DNA of 64,000 bases from assembly GCA_011526045.1 (NCBI GenBank), contig WYBE01000049.1:124001-188000 (forward strand), read 5' to 3'. A program made the translations under genes and the position numbers. The stretch is from Nevskiales bacterium (GTDB lineage: Bacteria > Pseudomonadota > Gammaproteobacteria > Steroidobacterales > GCA-2729495). This document shows, piece by piece, positions 44,232-54,175 of the stretch. Under the pieces are notes generated by a model. The model had not been told where the DNA came from. It ran no database searches and saw only the letters and a list, made by a program, of their open reading frames with translations. Numbering within the stretch: the first letter of the stretch is position 1; every line of letters starts with the position of its first letter.

Positions 44232-45620
44232 TCAGCCCTTGATGCCGCCCTTGGTGAGTTCCATGGCGTCGAGCAGGCGATCGATCTCGGCTTCGGTAAG
44301 GTCCGTATTCTCACGTGCCACATCGCGGATCGGCCGTCCTTCCGCGTATGCCTGTTTGGCAATGGCTGCGCCTTTCTCGTAGCCGATCACCGGATTCATC
44401 GCGGTCACCAGGATCGGGTTGCGATCGAGCGCCTCATCGAGTTTGTCCCGGTTGACCTTGAAGCCGACGATTGCCTTGTCTGCAAGGACGCGGCAGGCGG
44501 CCGACAACAGGCTCGCACTCTGCAGCAGATTGAAGGCGACCAGCGGCAACATGACATTGAGCTGGAAACTGCCCGATTGGCCCGCTACACCGACCGTGGT
44601 GTCGTTGCCCATGACCTGGGCCGCCACCATCGCGACCGCCTCCGGAATGACTGGATTGACCTTGCCCGGCATGATGCTGCTGCCGGGCTGCAAGGCCGGC
44701 AACTGTATCTCCCCGAGGCCGGCCAGCGGTCCACTATTCATCCAGCGAAGATCATTCGCGATCTTCATCAGTGAAACCGCTACGACGCGCATCTGGCCCG
44801 ACACCTCCACTGCGGTGTCCTGCGAGCTCATGGCTTCGAAGTAATTCTGCGCGGGCGAGAATCTGAGCCCGGTCTGCTCGCTCAGCAGGACTGCGACTTT
44901 GGTGCCGAACTTTGGATGCGCGTTGATGCCCGTGCCCACCGCCGTGCCCCCCTGCGCCAGGCGCCCGAGGCGCGGCAGGCATTCCTGCAACCGATCCCGG
45001 CCGTGCGCAATCTGCGTGGCCCATCCTGACAGTTCCTGGCCAAGGCGCACCGGCATGGCGTCCATCAGGTGCGTGCGCCCGGTTTTCACGATCTGGTCGG
45101 TTTCGTGAGCTTTCGCTTCCAGTGCCTCCTGCAGATGCGCGAGCGCGGGCAGAAGATCCTCGGCAACGGCCAGAGCTGCACTCACATGGATGGCGGTAGG
45201 AATCACATCGTTACTGCTTTGCCCCATGTTGACGTCGTCATTGGGGTGAACCTTGATGGATCCGCGGTTGTTGGCGATATGCGCAATGACCTCGTTGGCG
45301 TTCATGTTCGAGCTGGTGCCCGATCCGGTCTGAAAAACGTCCACCGGGAACTGCCCGTCATGGTCGCCCCTGGCTACCTCGAGGGCTGCCGCCTGGATCA
45401 CCCGCGCCTTCGACGTCGGCAGCAAGCCGAGTTCGCCATTGGCGCCGGCCGCCGCCCACTTGATGAGCCCCAATGCGCGGATAAAGCCGCGCGGCATCCG
45501 CAGGCCACTGATCGGAAAGTTGTCCGCAGCCCGCTGGGTCTGTGCGCCCCAGAGCGCATGCTCCGGCACCCGCAGCTCGCCCATGCTGTCACGTTCGACG
45601 CGAAACCCCTGCTCTGCCAT
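44232..45620 (-). CDS. fumC: Class II fumarate hydratase
   Basis: A 462-residue iron-independent fumarase of the TCA cycle. It begins RVERDSMGELRVPEHALWGAQTQRA, with the signature GSSIMPGKVNPVIPEAV, TGSGTSSNMNANEVI and GRTHLMDAMPVRLGQE. The start at 45620 has two AGGAG copies just upstream, and earlier in-frame codons are not conserved. It is divergent from purB, another member of the same superfamily, with about 100 bases between. Confidence 0.95.
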   Translation of the reverse strand: MAEQGFRVERDSMGELRVPEHALWGAQTQRAADNFPISGLRMPRGFIRALGLIKWAAAGANGELGLLPTSKARVIQAAALEVARGDHDGQFPVDVFQTGSGTSSNMNANEVIAHIANNRGSIKVHPNDDVNMGQSSNDVIPTAIHVSAALAVAEDLLPALAHLQEALEAKAHETDQIVKTGRTHLMDAMPVRLGQELSGWATQIAHGRDRLQECLPRLGRLAQGGTAVGTGINAHPKFGTKVAVLLSEQTGLRFSPAQNYFEAMSSQDTAVEVSGQMRVVAVSLMKIANDLRWMNSGPLAGLGEIQLPALQPGSSIMPGKVNPVIPEAVAMVAAQVMGNDTTVGVAGQSGSFQLNVMLPLVAFNLLQSASLLSAACRVLADKAIVGFKVNRDKLDEALDRNPILVTAMNPVIGYEKGAAIAKQAYAEGRPIRDVARENTDLTEAEIDRLLDAMELTKGGIKG

Positions 45621-45724
45621 CTCCTGCTCCTGCGATACCGCCGCCCCGCCCGCGGGCCGTCGGTATCTGGCCTTGGTGTATGATTCGGGCCGCAAAGTAT
45701 AGGACCTTTTCGGGACAGGCACGC

Positions 45725-47116
45725 ATGGACGAGCAGCAGGCGCTCACCGCGATCTCCCCTCTGGACGGTCGTTACGCCGCCAGGACCGATGCCTACCGAG
45801 AGCTCTTCAGCGAGCAGGGTCTGATCCGGCGCCGGGTGCTCGTCGAAGTACGCTGGCTGCAGTTCCTGGCCAAGCGCGCAGAGATCACCGGGTTCCCGTC
45901 GGTATCGCCTGTGGTTCACGACTGGCTCGATCGATTGGCCAGTTCTTTCGGCTACCAGGAGGCCAGCAGGGTCAAGGCACTCGAGAAGACGACGAATCAC
46001 GACGTCAAGGCCGTCGAGTATTTCATCGCCGAGCAGCTTGCGGAGGGATCTGAATTGTCCAGGCTGCGACCGTTCGTGCATTTCGGCTGCACCTCGGAAG
46101 ACATCAACAATGTGGCCTACGCGCTGGTCCTGCGGAGTGCGCGCGAGGAACACGTGACGCCGGCGCTGCGTGGTGTACTCACCAGACTGCGCAGCCTGGT
46201 ACGGTCAACCGCATCGCTGCCCATGATGTCGCGCACCCACGGCCAGGCGGCCAGCCCCACCACCCTCGGCAAGGAAGTCGCGAACGTTGTCTGGAGACTC
46301 GATCGCCAGCTGGCCACCCTGGAGTCGGTGCCGGTCATGGCCAAGTTCAATGGCGCAGTGGGCAACTTCAACGCGCACACGATTGCCTGCCCAGACGTCG
46401 ACTGGTTCGCGCTCTCGCGCGACTTCCTGACCTCGCTAGGCCTGGAGTGCAATCCCTTCACGACGCAGATCGAACCGCATGACTGGATGGCGGAGTACTT
46501 CGATGCGATGGCCAGAATCAATACCGTGCTGCTCGATGCAGCGCAGGATTTCTGGAGCTACATCTCGGTCGGCTACTTCAGGCAACGCAAGCGGGCAGCG
46601 GAGGTCGGATCCTCCACCATGCCCCACAAGGTCAACCCGATTGACTTCGAGAACGCCGAGGGCAATCTTGGCGTCGCCAACGCCCTGCTCCGGCATTTTT
46701 CCGCGAAGCTTCCAGTCTCACGCCTGCAGCGCGATCTCTCCGACTCGACTGTTTTGCGCAATGTTGGAGTAGCCGTTAGCCACAGCCTCGTGGCTTACCA
46801 GTCTATGGTGGCAGGGATCGAGAAACTCGACCCGGACCCGGCACAGATGCTCGCGGATCTCGACAACAACTGGGAAATTCTCGGTGAAGCGGTGCAGATG
46901 GTCCTGCGGCGTCACGGCAGCAGCGACGCCTACGAGCAGTTGAAGGCATTGACGCGCGGTCGACGTCTGGCGGCCGAGGATCTTCGCACCTTCATCAGCG
47001 GGCTCGATTTGCCCCGCGCGGCCAAGGACAGTCTGTTGAAGCTGTCACCCGGGACTTACACCGGTCTGGCCGCGCATCTCGCCGGCACGCTGGAGCAGCA
47101 TCTCCGGAGGCCCTGA
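45725..47116 (+). CDS. purB: Adenylosuccinate lyase
   Basis: A 463-residue member of the fumarase/aspartase superfamily acting twice in purine synthesis (SAICAR to AICAR and adenylosuccinate to AMP). Signature SSTMPHKVNPIDFENAEGN lies near 295, with LTAISPLDGRY at the N-terminus and KTTNHDVKAVEYF and MSRTHGQAASPTTLGKE in between. This is the E. coli-like 456-residue subtype. The start at 45725 gives the standard N-terminus. Confidence 0.96.
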   Translation: MDEQQALTAISPLDGRYAARTDAYRELFSEQGLIRRRVLVEVRWLQFLAKRAEITGFPSVSPVVHDWLDRLASSFGYQEASRVKALEKTTNHDVKAVEYFIAEQLAEGSELSRLRPFVHFGCTSEDINNVAYALVLRSAREEHVTPALRGVLTRLRSLVRSTASLPMMSRTHGQAASPTTLGKEVANVVWRLDRQLATLESVPVMAKFNGAVGNFNAHTIACPDVDWFALSRDFLTSLGLECNPFTTQIEPHDWMAEYFDAMARINTVLLDAAQDFWSYISVGYFRQRKRAAEVGSSTMPHKVNPIDFENAEGNLGVANALLRHFSAKLPVSRLQRDLSDSTVLRNVGVAVSHSLVAYQSMVAGIEKLDPDPAQMLADLDNNWEILGEAVQMVLRRHGSSDAYEQLKALTRGRRLAAEDLRTFISGLDLPRAAKDSLLKLSPGTYTGLAAHLAGTLEQHLRRP

Positions 47117-47335
47117 CCCGGTCGTTCCAGGTGACCTCCACCGGCCAAAGCGTGACGCACGCCTCAATCCCGGCCCCCAGTCACGCCTAGAATCCTGCGC
47201 TAGGGCAACCGCGGGCGAGCGACCCGCTTCCGCCATCCTGCAGAGATTCAAGGAGTCGCCTCATCAGTCGGCGGCCGGACACTGTGCCACGCCGGCACGT
47301 GAACACGCTGACAGCGGACTGGGGAATGCCACCTC

Positions 47336-47863
47336 ATGCCGCGCACAGAACAAGACATTCATCATATGCACGCGGAGCGCACAAACGGCCGGAGGTGGAT
47401 TCTGACGTCGCAGGAAGAAGCCCGCGACGCCGTAATCGCGATTGCTTCGACCGCGAAACGCTCGCTCGCGATTCTCACGCCAGACCTGGAACCGGGCATC
47501 TACGACGACAACGGCTTTCTCGATGTCGCCAAACGGCTAGTGCTCTCGAAGCGCTATGCGAAGATCCGCGTGCTGGTCATCGACCCGGCGAAAGCCATCA
47601 GGAATGGCAACCGGTTCGTCGGCGTCGCGCGCCGACTCAATACGTACATTGACCTCCGCAATGCCCATTCCGACTTCAGGAACCATCGGGAAGCCTTTCT
47701 CATTGCTGATGACCATGCGCTGGTCTACCGCGTGGACGCAGCCCGCTGGGAGGGCATAGCCGACAGCTACGACCCGGTCGTGACACGTCGCTACCTTGAG
47801 TTCTTCGACAATATCTGGAATGTTTCCGAGCCGGGGCCCGAGTTCCGCGAAGTGCGACTCTGA
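47336..47863 (+). CDS. Uncharacterised PLD-like protein with a degenerate HKD motif
   Basis: A 175-residue soluble protein. The pattern SLAILTPDLEPGIYD, a helix, IRVLVIDPAKAIRNGNRFVGVARRL and a late HREAFLIADDHALVYR resembles half of a phospholipase D fold. The catalytic H-x-K-x4-D is degenerate: His117 is followed by Glu at the Lys position, and Asp is one residue late. Similar small proteins are common in gammaproteobacteria without assigned function. A second ATG lies at residue 11. It lies between purB and the nudJ-mnmA pair. Confidence 0.6.
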   Translation: MPRTEQDIHHMHAERTNGRRWILTSQEEARDAVIAIASTAKRSLAILTPDLEPGIYDDNGFLDVAKRLVLSKRYAKIRVLVIDPAKAIRNGNRFVGVARRLNTYIDLRNAHSDFRNHREAFLIADDHALVYRVDAARWEGIADSYDPVVTRRYLEFFDNIWNVSEPGPEFREVRL

Positions 47864-48052
47864 TAGGACACCGGCACGAAACCTCCAGAACCTATCGCAA
47901 AACTGCTGCGCAGACGTGATCCGCAGCCGGGCGGTGCTCGGCCGCCCGAGGCGGTCCAGCCCGTCGCTCCCGCGGCTGACGCCCGCTCGCAACGTTTTGA
48001 GATAGGTTCAAAGATAGATTCAAGTAGTCCGTCAACAACACCGCTCGTTCCA

Positions 48053-48571
48053 ATGCGCACTATTTCTGCAACAAAAGTCCGTCCGACATCGGATCCCGCC
48101 GTGCCGGCACTCACGGTAGCCGCGGTGATCGAACGCAACGGGCGTTTCCTCATGATCGAGGAATGGGTCCGCGGACAGCGCGTGCTGAATCAACCCGCTG
48201 GCCACGTTGAAGCAGGTGAGTCGCTGGTCCAGGCCGTCGTGCGTGAAACGATGGAAGAGTCCGGCTGGGTGTTCGCGCCGGAGGCAGTTACCGGCGTCTA
48301 TTACTGGGTCCGTCCGGGGACCCGGCGCGGTTTCCTGCGTGTAGCCTTGTCCGGCAGCGCTCTGAGCCACGACGCCGGCCGTCGCCTGGACACAGGGATC
48401 ATCCAGGCACTCTGGCTCAGCCGGAGCGAGATGGGGCAGCATGCCGCGAGCCTGCGCAGTCCGATGGTAATGCGTGCGGTCGACGATTACCTTGGTGGTT
48501 CACGCATGCCTGTTGCAGCGCTGAATGAACTTTCACCCGCCTGCCTGCTGGAGCAGGCGCTGCGCGTCTGA
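48053..48571 (+). CDS. nudJ: Nudix hydrolase NudJ-like
   Basis: A 172-residue Nudix enzyme with a full Nudix box, GHVEAGESLVQAVVRETMEESGW, and the NudJ-type opening VPALTVAAVIERNGRFLMIEE. E. coli NudJ acts on thiamine pyrophosphate precursors and nucleoside di- and triphosphates and is also next to mnmA, which supports the symbol. mnmA begins 45 bases downstream. Confidence 0.85.
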   Translation: MRTISATKVRPTSDPAVPALTVAAVIERNGRFLMIEEWVRGQRVLNQPAGHVEAGESLVQAVVRETMEESGWVFAPEAVTGVYYWVRPGTRRGFLRVALSGSALSHDAGRRLDTGIIQALWLSRSEMGQHAASLRSPMVMRAVDDYLGGSRMPVAALNELSPACLLEQALRV

Positions 48572-48602
48572 ACTGCCCCCACCCGGAATCCCGTCTCCGG
48601 TT

Positions 48603-48610
48603 GCTAGAAT
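48603..48610 (+). promoter_or_regulatory. Extended -10 candidate immediately before mnmA
   Basis: The bases read T-G-C-TAGAAT (extended -10) ending at 48610, 6 bases before the mnmA ATG at 48617. Transcription would start at or next to the initiation codon. No -35 match is seen. Confidence 0.35.
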
Positions 48611-48616
48611 GCCCGC

Positions 48617-49795
48617 ATGTCGGCGGGCAGTCGTATAGTCGTTGGTGTATCCGGTGGCGTGGACTCATCGGTCGCTGCTCTTTGCCTGCTGCGGGCCGGA
48701 TTCGAGGTCCATGCCCTGCACATGACGAACTGGGAGGACGGCGACTCCTATTGCTCCGCCGCGGCTGATTATCAAACCGCGCGACGCGCCTGCGACGAAC
48801 TCGGTATTCCGCTTCACCGCGTCAATTTTTCTGCGGAGTACCGCGAGCAGGTATTCGCTGACTTCCTGCGCGAGTACCGTGCGGGACGAACTCCCAATCC
48901 GGACGTCCTCTGTAACCGGCACATCAAATTCGGCCACTTTCTTGACTATGCCGAGCGCCTGGGTGCCAGAGAGATCGCCACAGGGCACTACGCGCGGCGG
49001 GGAGGACCCGACGGCCAGCGCCTGCTGATCGCCGCGGACCGGCAGAAGGATCAGAGCTACTTCCTGCATGCAGTCGACCGGCATGCCCTTTCCCGGACCT
49101 TGTTCCCGCTGGGTGACTTGACCAAGGCGCAGGTTCGCCGGCTTGCCGTACAGGCGGGGTTGTCCAACCATGCCCGGCCGGATAGCACCGGCATCTGCTT
49201 CATCGGCGAGAGACCGTTCCGCGAATTTCTCGCTCGCTATGTCGAAACCGCACCGGGGCCCGTCGTGACCGCTGACGGCGACTGCGTGGGCCAACATGGC
49301 GGATTGCCGTTCTACACGCTCGGACAACGCTCCGGGACCGGGATCGGCGGACGGGCGGGCTCCACAGGCTTGCCTTGGTACGTCGCCGGAAAAGAGCCGG
49401 CGACCAACACGCTGATCGTCGTCCAGGGACGGGATAATCCGCTGTTGTGGTCACGCCAGCTGGAAACGGAAACCGCTCGTTGGATGTTTGCGGAACCGAC
49501 CGCCATCACGACCGGCTTGCCGCTCTACTGTGAAGCGCGCATCCGCCATCGCCATGCTCCGGCTCCCTGCCAGGTATCTGCGCGCCCCGACGGGGGGTTG
49601 ATTGTGCAGTTCGCTCAGCCACAGTGGGCCCCATCACCCGGCCAGTACCTGGTGCTCTACGACGGCGATGAGTGCCTCGGCGGCGCGGTGATCCGGAGTT
49701 TCACGCCCGAGACATCACGCACAGGAGCAATCTCGGCGTGTCCGGCACCCGCTGGGGCCGATACGGCGGCCGGCCCGGCAGCCTATCCGCTATAA
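48617..49795 (+). CDS. mnmA: tRNA-specific 2-thiouridylase MnmA
   Basis: A 392-residue PP-loop ATPase that thiolates U34 of tRNA Lys, Glu and Gln. Seen are VGVSGGVDSSVAALCLL, HMTNWED, TPNPDVLCNRHIKFG (first catalytic Cys), RPDSTGICFIGERPF (second Cys) and the LPFYTLGQRSG insertion. The last 25 residues are Ala/Pro/Gly rich and exceed the usual length. hflD, which often follows mnmA, is absent; acnA comes next. Confidence 0.95.
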   Translation: MSAGSRIVVGVSGGVDSSVAALCLLRAGFEVHALHMTNWEDGDSYCSAAADYQTARRACDELGIPLHRVNFSAEYREQVFADFLREYRAGRTPNPDVLCNRHIKFGHFLDYAERLGAREIATGHYARRGGPDGQRLLIAADRQKDQSYFLHAVDRHALSRTLFPLGDLTKAQVRRLAVQAGLSNHARPDSTGICFIGERPFREFLARYVETAPGPVVTADGDCVGQHGGLPFYTLGQRSGTGIGGRAGSTGLPWYVAGKEPATNTLIVVQGRDNPLLWSRQLETETARWMFAEPTAITTGLPLYCEARIRHRHAPAPCQVSARPDGGLIVQFAQPQWAPSPGQYLVLYDGDECLGGAVIRSFTPETSRTGAISACPAPAGADTAAGPAAYPL

Positions 49796-49796
49796 T
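49791..49796 (+). promoter_or_regulatory. Candidate -10 box upstream of acnA
   Basis: A perfect TATAAT overlaps the mnmA stop codon. The start would be near 49803, about 105 bases before acnA. The -35 region is GC-rich and poor. Confidence 0.3.
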
Positions 49797-49907
49797 TCGC
49801 CGCCGCTGACGTCCGCCCATTGGCTGTGCCTGCTCCGTGCGGTCCGTTGGCCTGTGTCCGCGCTGATCTGATCAGTGCCCGAATCCGATTCGACCTGGAG
49901 ACCTGTG

Positions 49908-52586
49908 ATGCCCCGCGCAATCGACGCTAAGTCCGTTCTGACAGTCGGCACGGCCGACTTCCGGATATTCCGCCTGGACGCAGTTCGAGAGGGCCATGTC
50001 GCCCGCCTGCCCTTTTCTCTCAAGATTCTCCTCGAAAACCTGCTGCGTCATGCGGGAGGCGACGACGTCAGCGCCGCAGACATCAGCGCGCTGGCCAACT
50101 GGAATCCGGCTGTCGAGCCGTGCCAGGAGATTGCCTTCAGGCCGGCGCGCGTGATTCTGCAGGACTTCACCGGCGTGCCCGCCGTGGTTGATCTCGCCGC
50201 GATGCGGGATGCGGTCGTCAAGCTGGGCGGGAAAGCCGAATCCATCAACCCACTGTCTCCTGCGGAACTCGTCATTGATCATTCGGTACAGGTCGACCGT
50301 TACGGCACGAATCACGCTCTCGCAGACAATATTGCTATTGAGTTCGAGCGCAACATGGAGCGCTATTCCTTTCTGCGCTGGGGACAGAATGCATTCCGCA
50401 ACTTCAAGGTCGTACCACCGAATACCGGCATCGTTCACCAGGTGAATATCGAACACCTGGCCCGGGTGGTTTTCGATCAGGAGGCGGACCAAACGCGGGT
50501 CGCCTACCCCGACACGGTGGTCGGGACAGACTCGCACACGACCATGGTCAACGGCCTCGGTGTGCTCGGCTGGGGTGTCGGCGGCATCGAGGCAGAAGCG
50601 GCGATGCTCGGCCAGCCAGTCACGATGCTCATTCCGCAGGTCGTCGGCGTTCGCTTGTCGGGAAGCCTGCGCGAAGGGACCACTGCGACGGATCTGGTGC
50701 TGACGCTGACGGAACTGTTACGAAAGAAAGGCGTGGTCAATAAGTTCGTGGAATTCTTCGGCGACGGGTTGTCGAACCTGCCATTGGCTGACCGCTCCAC
50801 CCTGGCGAACATGGCCCCGGAGTTCGGGAGCACCTGCGCCATCTTCCCGATCGATCGCGAGACCATCCGTTATCTGGAACTGACCGGGCGTGAGCCCTCC
50901 CGGGTCGCGCTGGTCGAGGCATATGCCCGCGCGCAGGGCCTGTGGCGCGAGGATGGCGCCGCCGCACCGCTGTACAGCGACGTGGTGGAACTCGATCTCG
51001 CAACCGTGGAGCCCACCCTGGCGGGACCGCGGCGACCGCAGGACCGCGTGCCCCTGCGGTCAGTGTCGGCCACATACCGGAAGCAGGCGGCCGAAACCGT
51101 TGCCGGTCGTGAGCAGAGCGGTAAAGCCCGGATCCAGCGCAAGAACACAGAGTTCGAGATTGCGGACGGCGCAGTACTGATCGCCGCGATTACCAGTTGC
51201 ACCAACACGTCCAATCCATATGTCATGGTGGGCGCCGGGCTCCTGGCACGAAACGCGCGGCGCAAGGGTTTATCAGCGCAGCCCTGGGTCAAGACCAGCC
51301 TCGCGCCTGGCTCGAGGGTGGTCAGCAACTACCTGGAAAAATCCGGGTTGCTGACTGACCTCGACGGACTCGGCTTCAACATTGTCGGCTACGGCTGCAC
51401 CACATGCATCGGCAATTCCGGGCCGCTCGACGAAGACATCGCGAACGCAGTCACGAAGAATCAGATTCTCGGCTGCGCGGTCCTGTCAGGAAACCGTAAT
51501 TTCGAGGGCCGAATCCACCCCCTGGTCCGGATGAATTACCTGGCATCACCGCCGTTGGTCGTCGCTTACGCACTCGCCGGATCGCTCACTGTCGATCTGG
51601 CGACGGATCCGATCGGCACCGGCAGTGACGGCAAGCCTGTGTACCTGAAGGATATCTGGCCGGCACAGCAGGAAATCCAGGCCGTAGTGGCGCAGACCGT
51701 CAATTCGAAGATGTTCCGGGACAGTTATGCCGGCGTGTTTGCCGGTGATGCCAACTGGCAGAAGGTGCCCACACCGACCGGGCAAATCTACGCCTGGGAT
51801 GAGCATTCGACATATGTCAGGAATCCACCGTATTTCGACGGCATGACACGCAAGCCGGCGCCGGTCAGCGATATCGTGGGAGCCCGCGTCCTCGCACTCC
51901 TGGGGGATTCGGTCACGACAGACCACATCTCGCCTGCCGGCTCCATCGGCCGGGACAGCCCCGCCGGGCGTTACCTCGTAGAGCACGGAGTGAATCCGCG
52001 AGATTTCAACTCCTATGGCGCACGGCGCGGCAACCACGAGGTCATGATGCGCGGGACGTTCGCAAATATCCGCCTCCGCAACCAGCTCGTGCCCGGCGTC
52101 GAAGGCGGCGTCACCATTCATCTCCCGAGCGGGGAAAGGCTGAGCATCTTTGATGCCGCCATGCGCTACCGGCGTGATGGCGTTCCTCTGGTCATCCTCG
52201 CCGGCAAGGAGTACGGCAGCGGATCATCACGGGACTGGGCGGCAAAGGGCACGATGCTGCTCGGCGTGAGAGCCGTACTGGCAGAAAGCTATGAGCGCAT
52301 CCACCGGTCGAATCTGATCGGCATGGGCATTCTCCCGCTGCAATTCAATGATGGCGAAAGTCCGCAGTCCCTCGGCCTGACCGGACGGGAGACTTTCGAC
52401 ATCAGCGGTCTGGCGAATGTAAATGCGACGGGCGTGCAAATCCGGGCGCATCGCGCCGACGGCAAACCGGTCGAGTTTACCGCCCGAGTTCGCATCGATA
52501 CGCCCAAGGAACGTGAGTACTACGCGCACGGCGGTATTCTTCACTATGTGCTCCGCCTGCTGGCGGGGTCTGCTGATACGCGCTAG
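49908..52586 (+). CDS. acnA: Aconitate hydratase A
   Basis: An 892-residue iron-sulfur aconitase of the AcnA/IRP type. The 4Fe-4S Cys residues are in [15 protein letters not shown] and [33 protein letters not shown] is an active-site segment, and the swivel domain has [16 protein letters not shown]. It isomerises citrate and isocitrate. The start at 49908 follows a TGGAG site. The sirtuin gene begins 10 bases after the stop. Confidence 0.96.
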   Translation: MPRAIDAKSVLTVGTADFRIFRLDAVREGHVARLPFSLKILLENLLRHAGGDDVSAADISALANWNPAVEPCQEIAFRPARVILQDFTGVPAVVDLAAMRDAVVKLGGKAESINPLSPAELVIDHSVQVDRYGTNHALADNIAIEFERNMERYSFLRWGQNAFRNFKVVPPNTGIVHQVNIEHLARVVFDQEADQTRVAYPDTVVGTDSHTTMVNGLGVLGWGVGGIEAEAAMLGQPVTMLIPQVVGVRLSGSLREGTTATDLVLTLTELLRKKGVVNKFVEFFGDGLSNLPLADRSTLANMAPEFGSTCAIFPIDRETIRYLELTGREPSRVALVEAYARAQGLWREDGAAAPLYSDVVELDLATVEPTLAGPRRPQDRVPLRSVSATYRKQAAETVAGREQSGKARIQRKNTEFEIADGAVLIAAITSCTNTSNPYVMVGAGLLARNARRKGLSAQPWVKTSLAPGSRVVSNYLEKSGLLTDLDGLGFNIVGYGCTTCIGNSGPLDEDIANAVTKNQILGCAVLSGNRNFEGRIHPLVRMNYLASPPLVVAYALAGSLTVDLATDPIGTGSDGKPVYLKDIWPAQQEIQAVVAQTVNSKMFRDSYAGVFAGDANWQKVPTPTGQIYAWDEHSTYVRNPPYFDGMTRKPAPVSDIVGARVLALLGDSVTTDHISPAGSIGRDSPAGRYLVEHGVNPRDFNSYGARRGNHEVMMRGTFANIRLRNQLVPGVEGGVTIHLPSGERLSIFDAAMRYRRDGVPLVILAGKEYGSGSSRDWAAKGTMLLGVRAVLAESYERIHRSNLIGMGILPLQFNDGESPQSLGLTGRETFDISGLANVNATGVQIRAHRADGKPVEFTARVRIDTPKEREYYAHGGILHYVLRLLAGSADTR

Positions 52587-52596
52587 CCGGCCTCGA

Positions 52597-53331
52597 ATGG
52601 TCGACATCCCGGAACGCCTGGTACACGCCCTGTGTGAGTCGCGCCACACGGTGATCCTGACCGGTGCGGGAGTCTCGGCGGAGAGCGGTGTTCCCACGTT
52701 CCGCGACGCCCAGAATGCCCTGTGGGCGCGGTACCGTCCTGAGGAACTGGCGTCACCAGAGGCCTTTCAGCGCGATCCGGCCCTCGTGTGGCAGTGGTAC
52801 CAGTGGCGGCGCGGCCTGATTAAGCAGGCTCGTCCGAATGCCGCGCATCTGGCGATCGCCGCAATGGAACGCCTTCTGCAACGGCTGACCCTCATTACGC
52901 AGAATGTCGATGGCTTGCACCAGGCGGCAGGAAGCACCGCAGTCATCGAGTTCCACGGGAACATCCACCGTAATCGCTGCTCGGCCGAGAACCAGCTGGT
53001 CGACGTGGATGCGGAAGGCACGACCCGCCCGCCTCGCTGCCCACGGTGCGAAGCATGGATCCGGCCAGATGTCGTCTGGTTTGGTGAACCGATACCGCAG
53101 GGCGCCTTGTTGACCGCCACTCTCGCGGCCCAGGACTGCGACGTATTCCTTTCGGTCGGCACATCCTCCGTGGTTTATCCGGCCGCTGGCCTCGCCGACA
53201 TGGCCCGCGAAGCCGGTGCGACGCTGGCAGAGGTCAACCCGCAGAGGACCGTGCAGACTGACAGTGCTGCCCACGTCCTCCAGGGTAAGGCCGCCGAGAT
53301 CATGCCCGCCATGGCGGCCGCGCTCGGCTGA
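52597..53331 (+). CDS. cobB: Sirtuin NAD-dependent deacylase CobB-like
   Basis: A 244-residue sirtuin. LTGAGVSAESGVPTFRD binds NAD, TQNVDGLHQAAGS and the catalytic His in EFHGNIHRNRC follow, then CPRCEAW of the zinc lobe. One of the four usual Cys positions is not evident, as in E. coli CobB. A Tyr-x-x-Arg (WYQWRR near residue 66) is the class III signature linked to desuccinylase activity. It removes acyl groups from Lys using NAD. It lies between acnA and tatD, closely spaced. Confidence 0.9.
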   Translation: MVDIPERLVHALCESRHTVILTGAGVSAESGVPTFRDAQNALWARYRPEELASPEAFQRDPALVWQWYQWRRGLIKQARPNAAHLAIAAMERLLQRLTLITQNVDGLHQAAGSTAVIEFHGNIHRNRCSAENQLVDVDAEGTTRPPRCPRCEAWIRPDVVWFGEPIPQGALLTATLAAQDCDVFLSVGTSSVVYPAAGLADMAREAGATLAEVNPQRTVQTDSAAHVLQGKAAEIMPAMAAALG

Positions 53332-53333
53332 GC

Positions 53334-54167
53334 GTGACAACCATGCCGGTCAGTACTGAAGGCATTCTGGTAGACATTGGGGCGAACCTGGCCCACGACA
53401 GCTTCGATCACGACAGGCATGCCGTGATCGCGCGGGCCGCTGAGGCTGGTGTCGAGCGCATTGTGGTGACGGGAAGCACCGTTGCGAGCAGCCGCGCAGC
53501 GCTTGGCATCGCGAAGGCGTTCCCGGGACGGCTATTCTCCACGGCCGGCGTGCACCCGCATCACGCCGCCGAATTCGGCCCGGAAACCGCCCCGCTTCTG
53601 GTGGAGATCGCAACTGATCCGCTGGTCGTCGCCATCGGCGAATGCGGGCTCGATTACTTTCGCCAGCTGTCGCCCCGGCCTGCCCAGCAGCGCGCCTTTG
53701 TTCGGCAACTGGGCCTGGCGGCGGCAATGGGAAAGCCGGTATTTCTCCACCAGCGTGAGGCGCACAGTGACTTCCTCGCGATACTCCGTGAACAGATGGC
53801 CGACCTGGTTGGCGGTGTCGCCCACTGCTTCACCGGCACCCGGCAACAAATGGATGCCTACCTCGAACTCGGACTGTATATCGGTGTCACGGGCTGGATC
53901 TGCGACGAGCGGCGCGGCAATGACCTGCGCGCAGCGGTGAGCGCGTTGCCCCTCGATCGCGTGCTGCTCGAAACCGATGCACCGTACCTGCTGCCCCGGA
54001 CCATGAGCGCGGCGATCTCAGGTCGCAGGAACGAACCCGCTTTTCTTCCGGCCGTCCTGGACACCACCGCACGATGCATGGGGACAAGCGCTGCCGAACT
54101 GGCGATCCTCTCGGCACGCAACTCGGAGCGGTTGTTTGGTCTGCCGTCGCTCGGCTCCGACCGGTAG
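53334..54167 (+). CDS. tatD: TatD-family 3'-5' nuclease
   Basis: A 277-residue metal-dependent hydrolase, GTG start 2 bases after the sirtuin stop. It has DIGANLAHDSF in place of the HxH of the YcfH group, which is the true TatD form, plus TAGVHPHHA, AIGECGLDYFR, VAHCFTGTRQQMDAYLELG and LLETDAPYLLPR. It degrades DNA and takes part in repair of oxidative damage; despite the name it is not a Tat exporter. It converges on the NERD gene. Confidence 0.93.
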   Translation: MTTMPVSTEGILVDIGANLAHDSFDHDRHAVIARAAEAGVERIVVTGSTVASSRAALGIAKAFPGRLFSTAGVHPHHAAEFGPETAPLLVEIATDPLVVAIGECGLDYFRQLSPRPAQQRAFVRQLGLAAAMGKPVFLHQREAHSDFLAILREQMADLVGGVAHCFTGTRQQMDAYLELGLYIGVTGWICDERRGNDLRAAVSALPLDRVLLETDAPYLLPRTMSAAISGRRNEPAFLPAVLDTTARCMGTSAAELAILSARNSERLFGLPSLGSDR

Positions 54168-54175
54168 CAGGTCTG

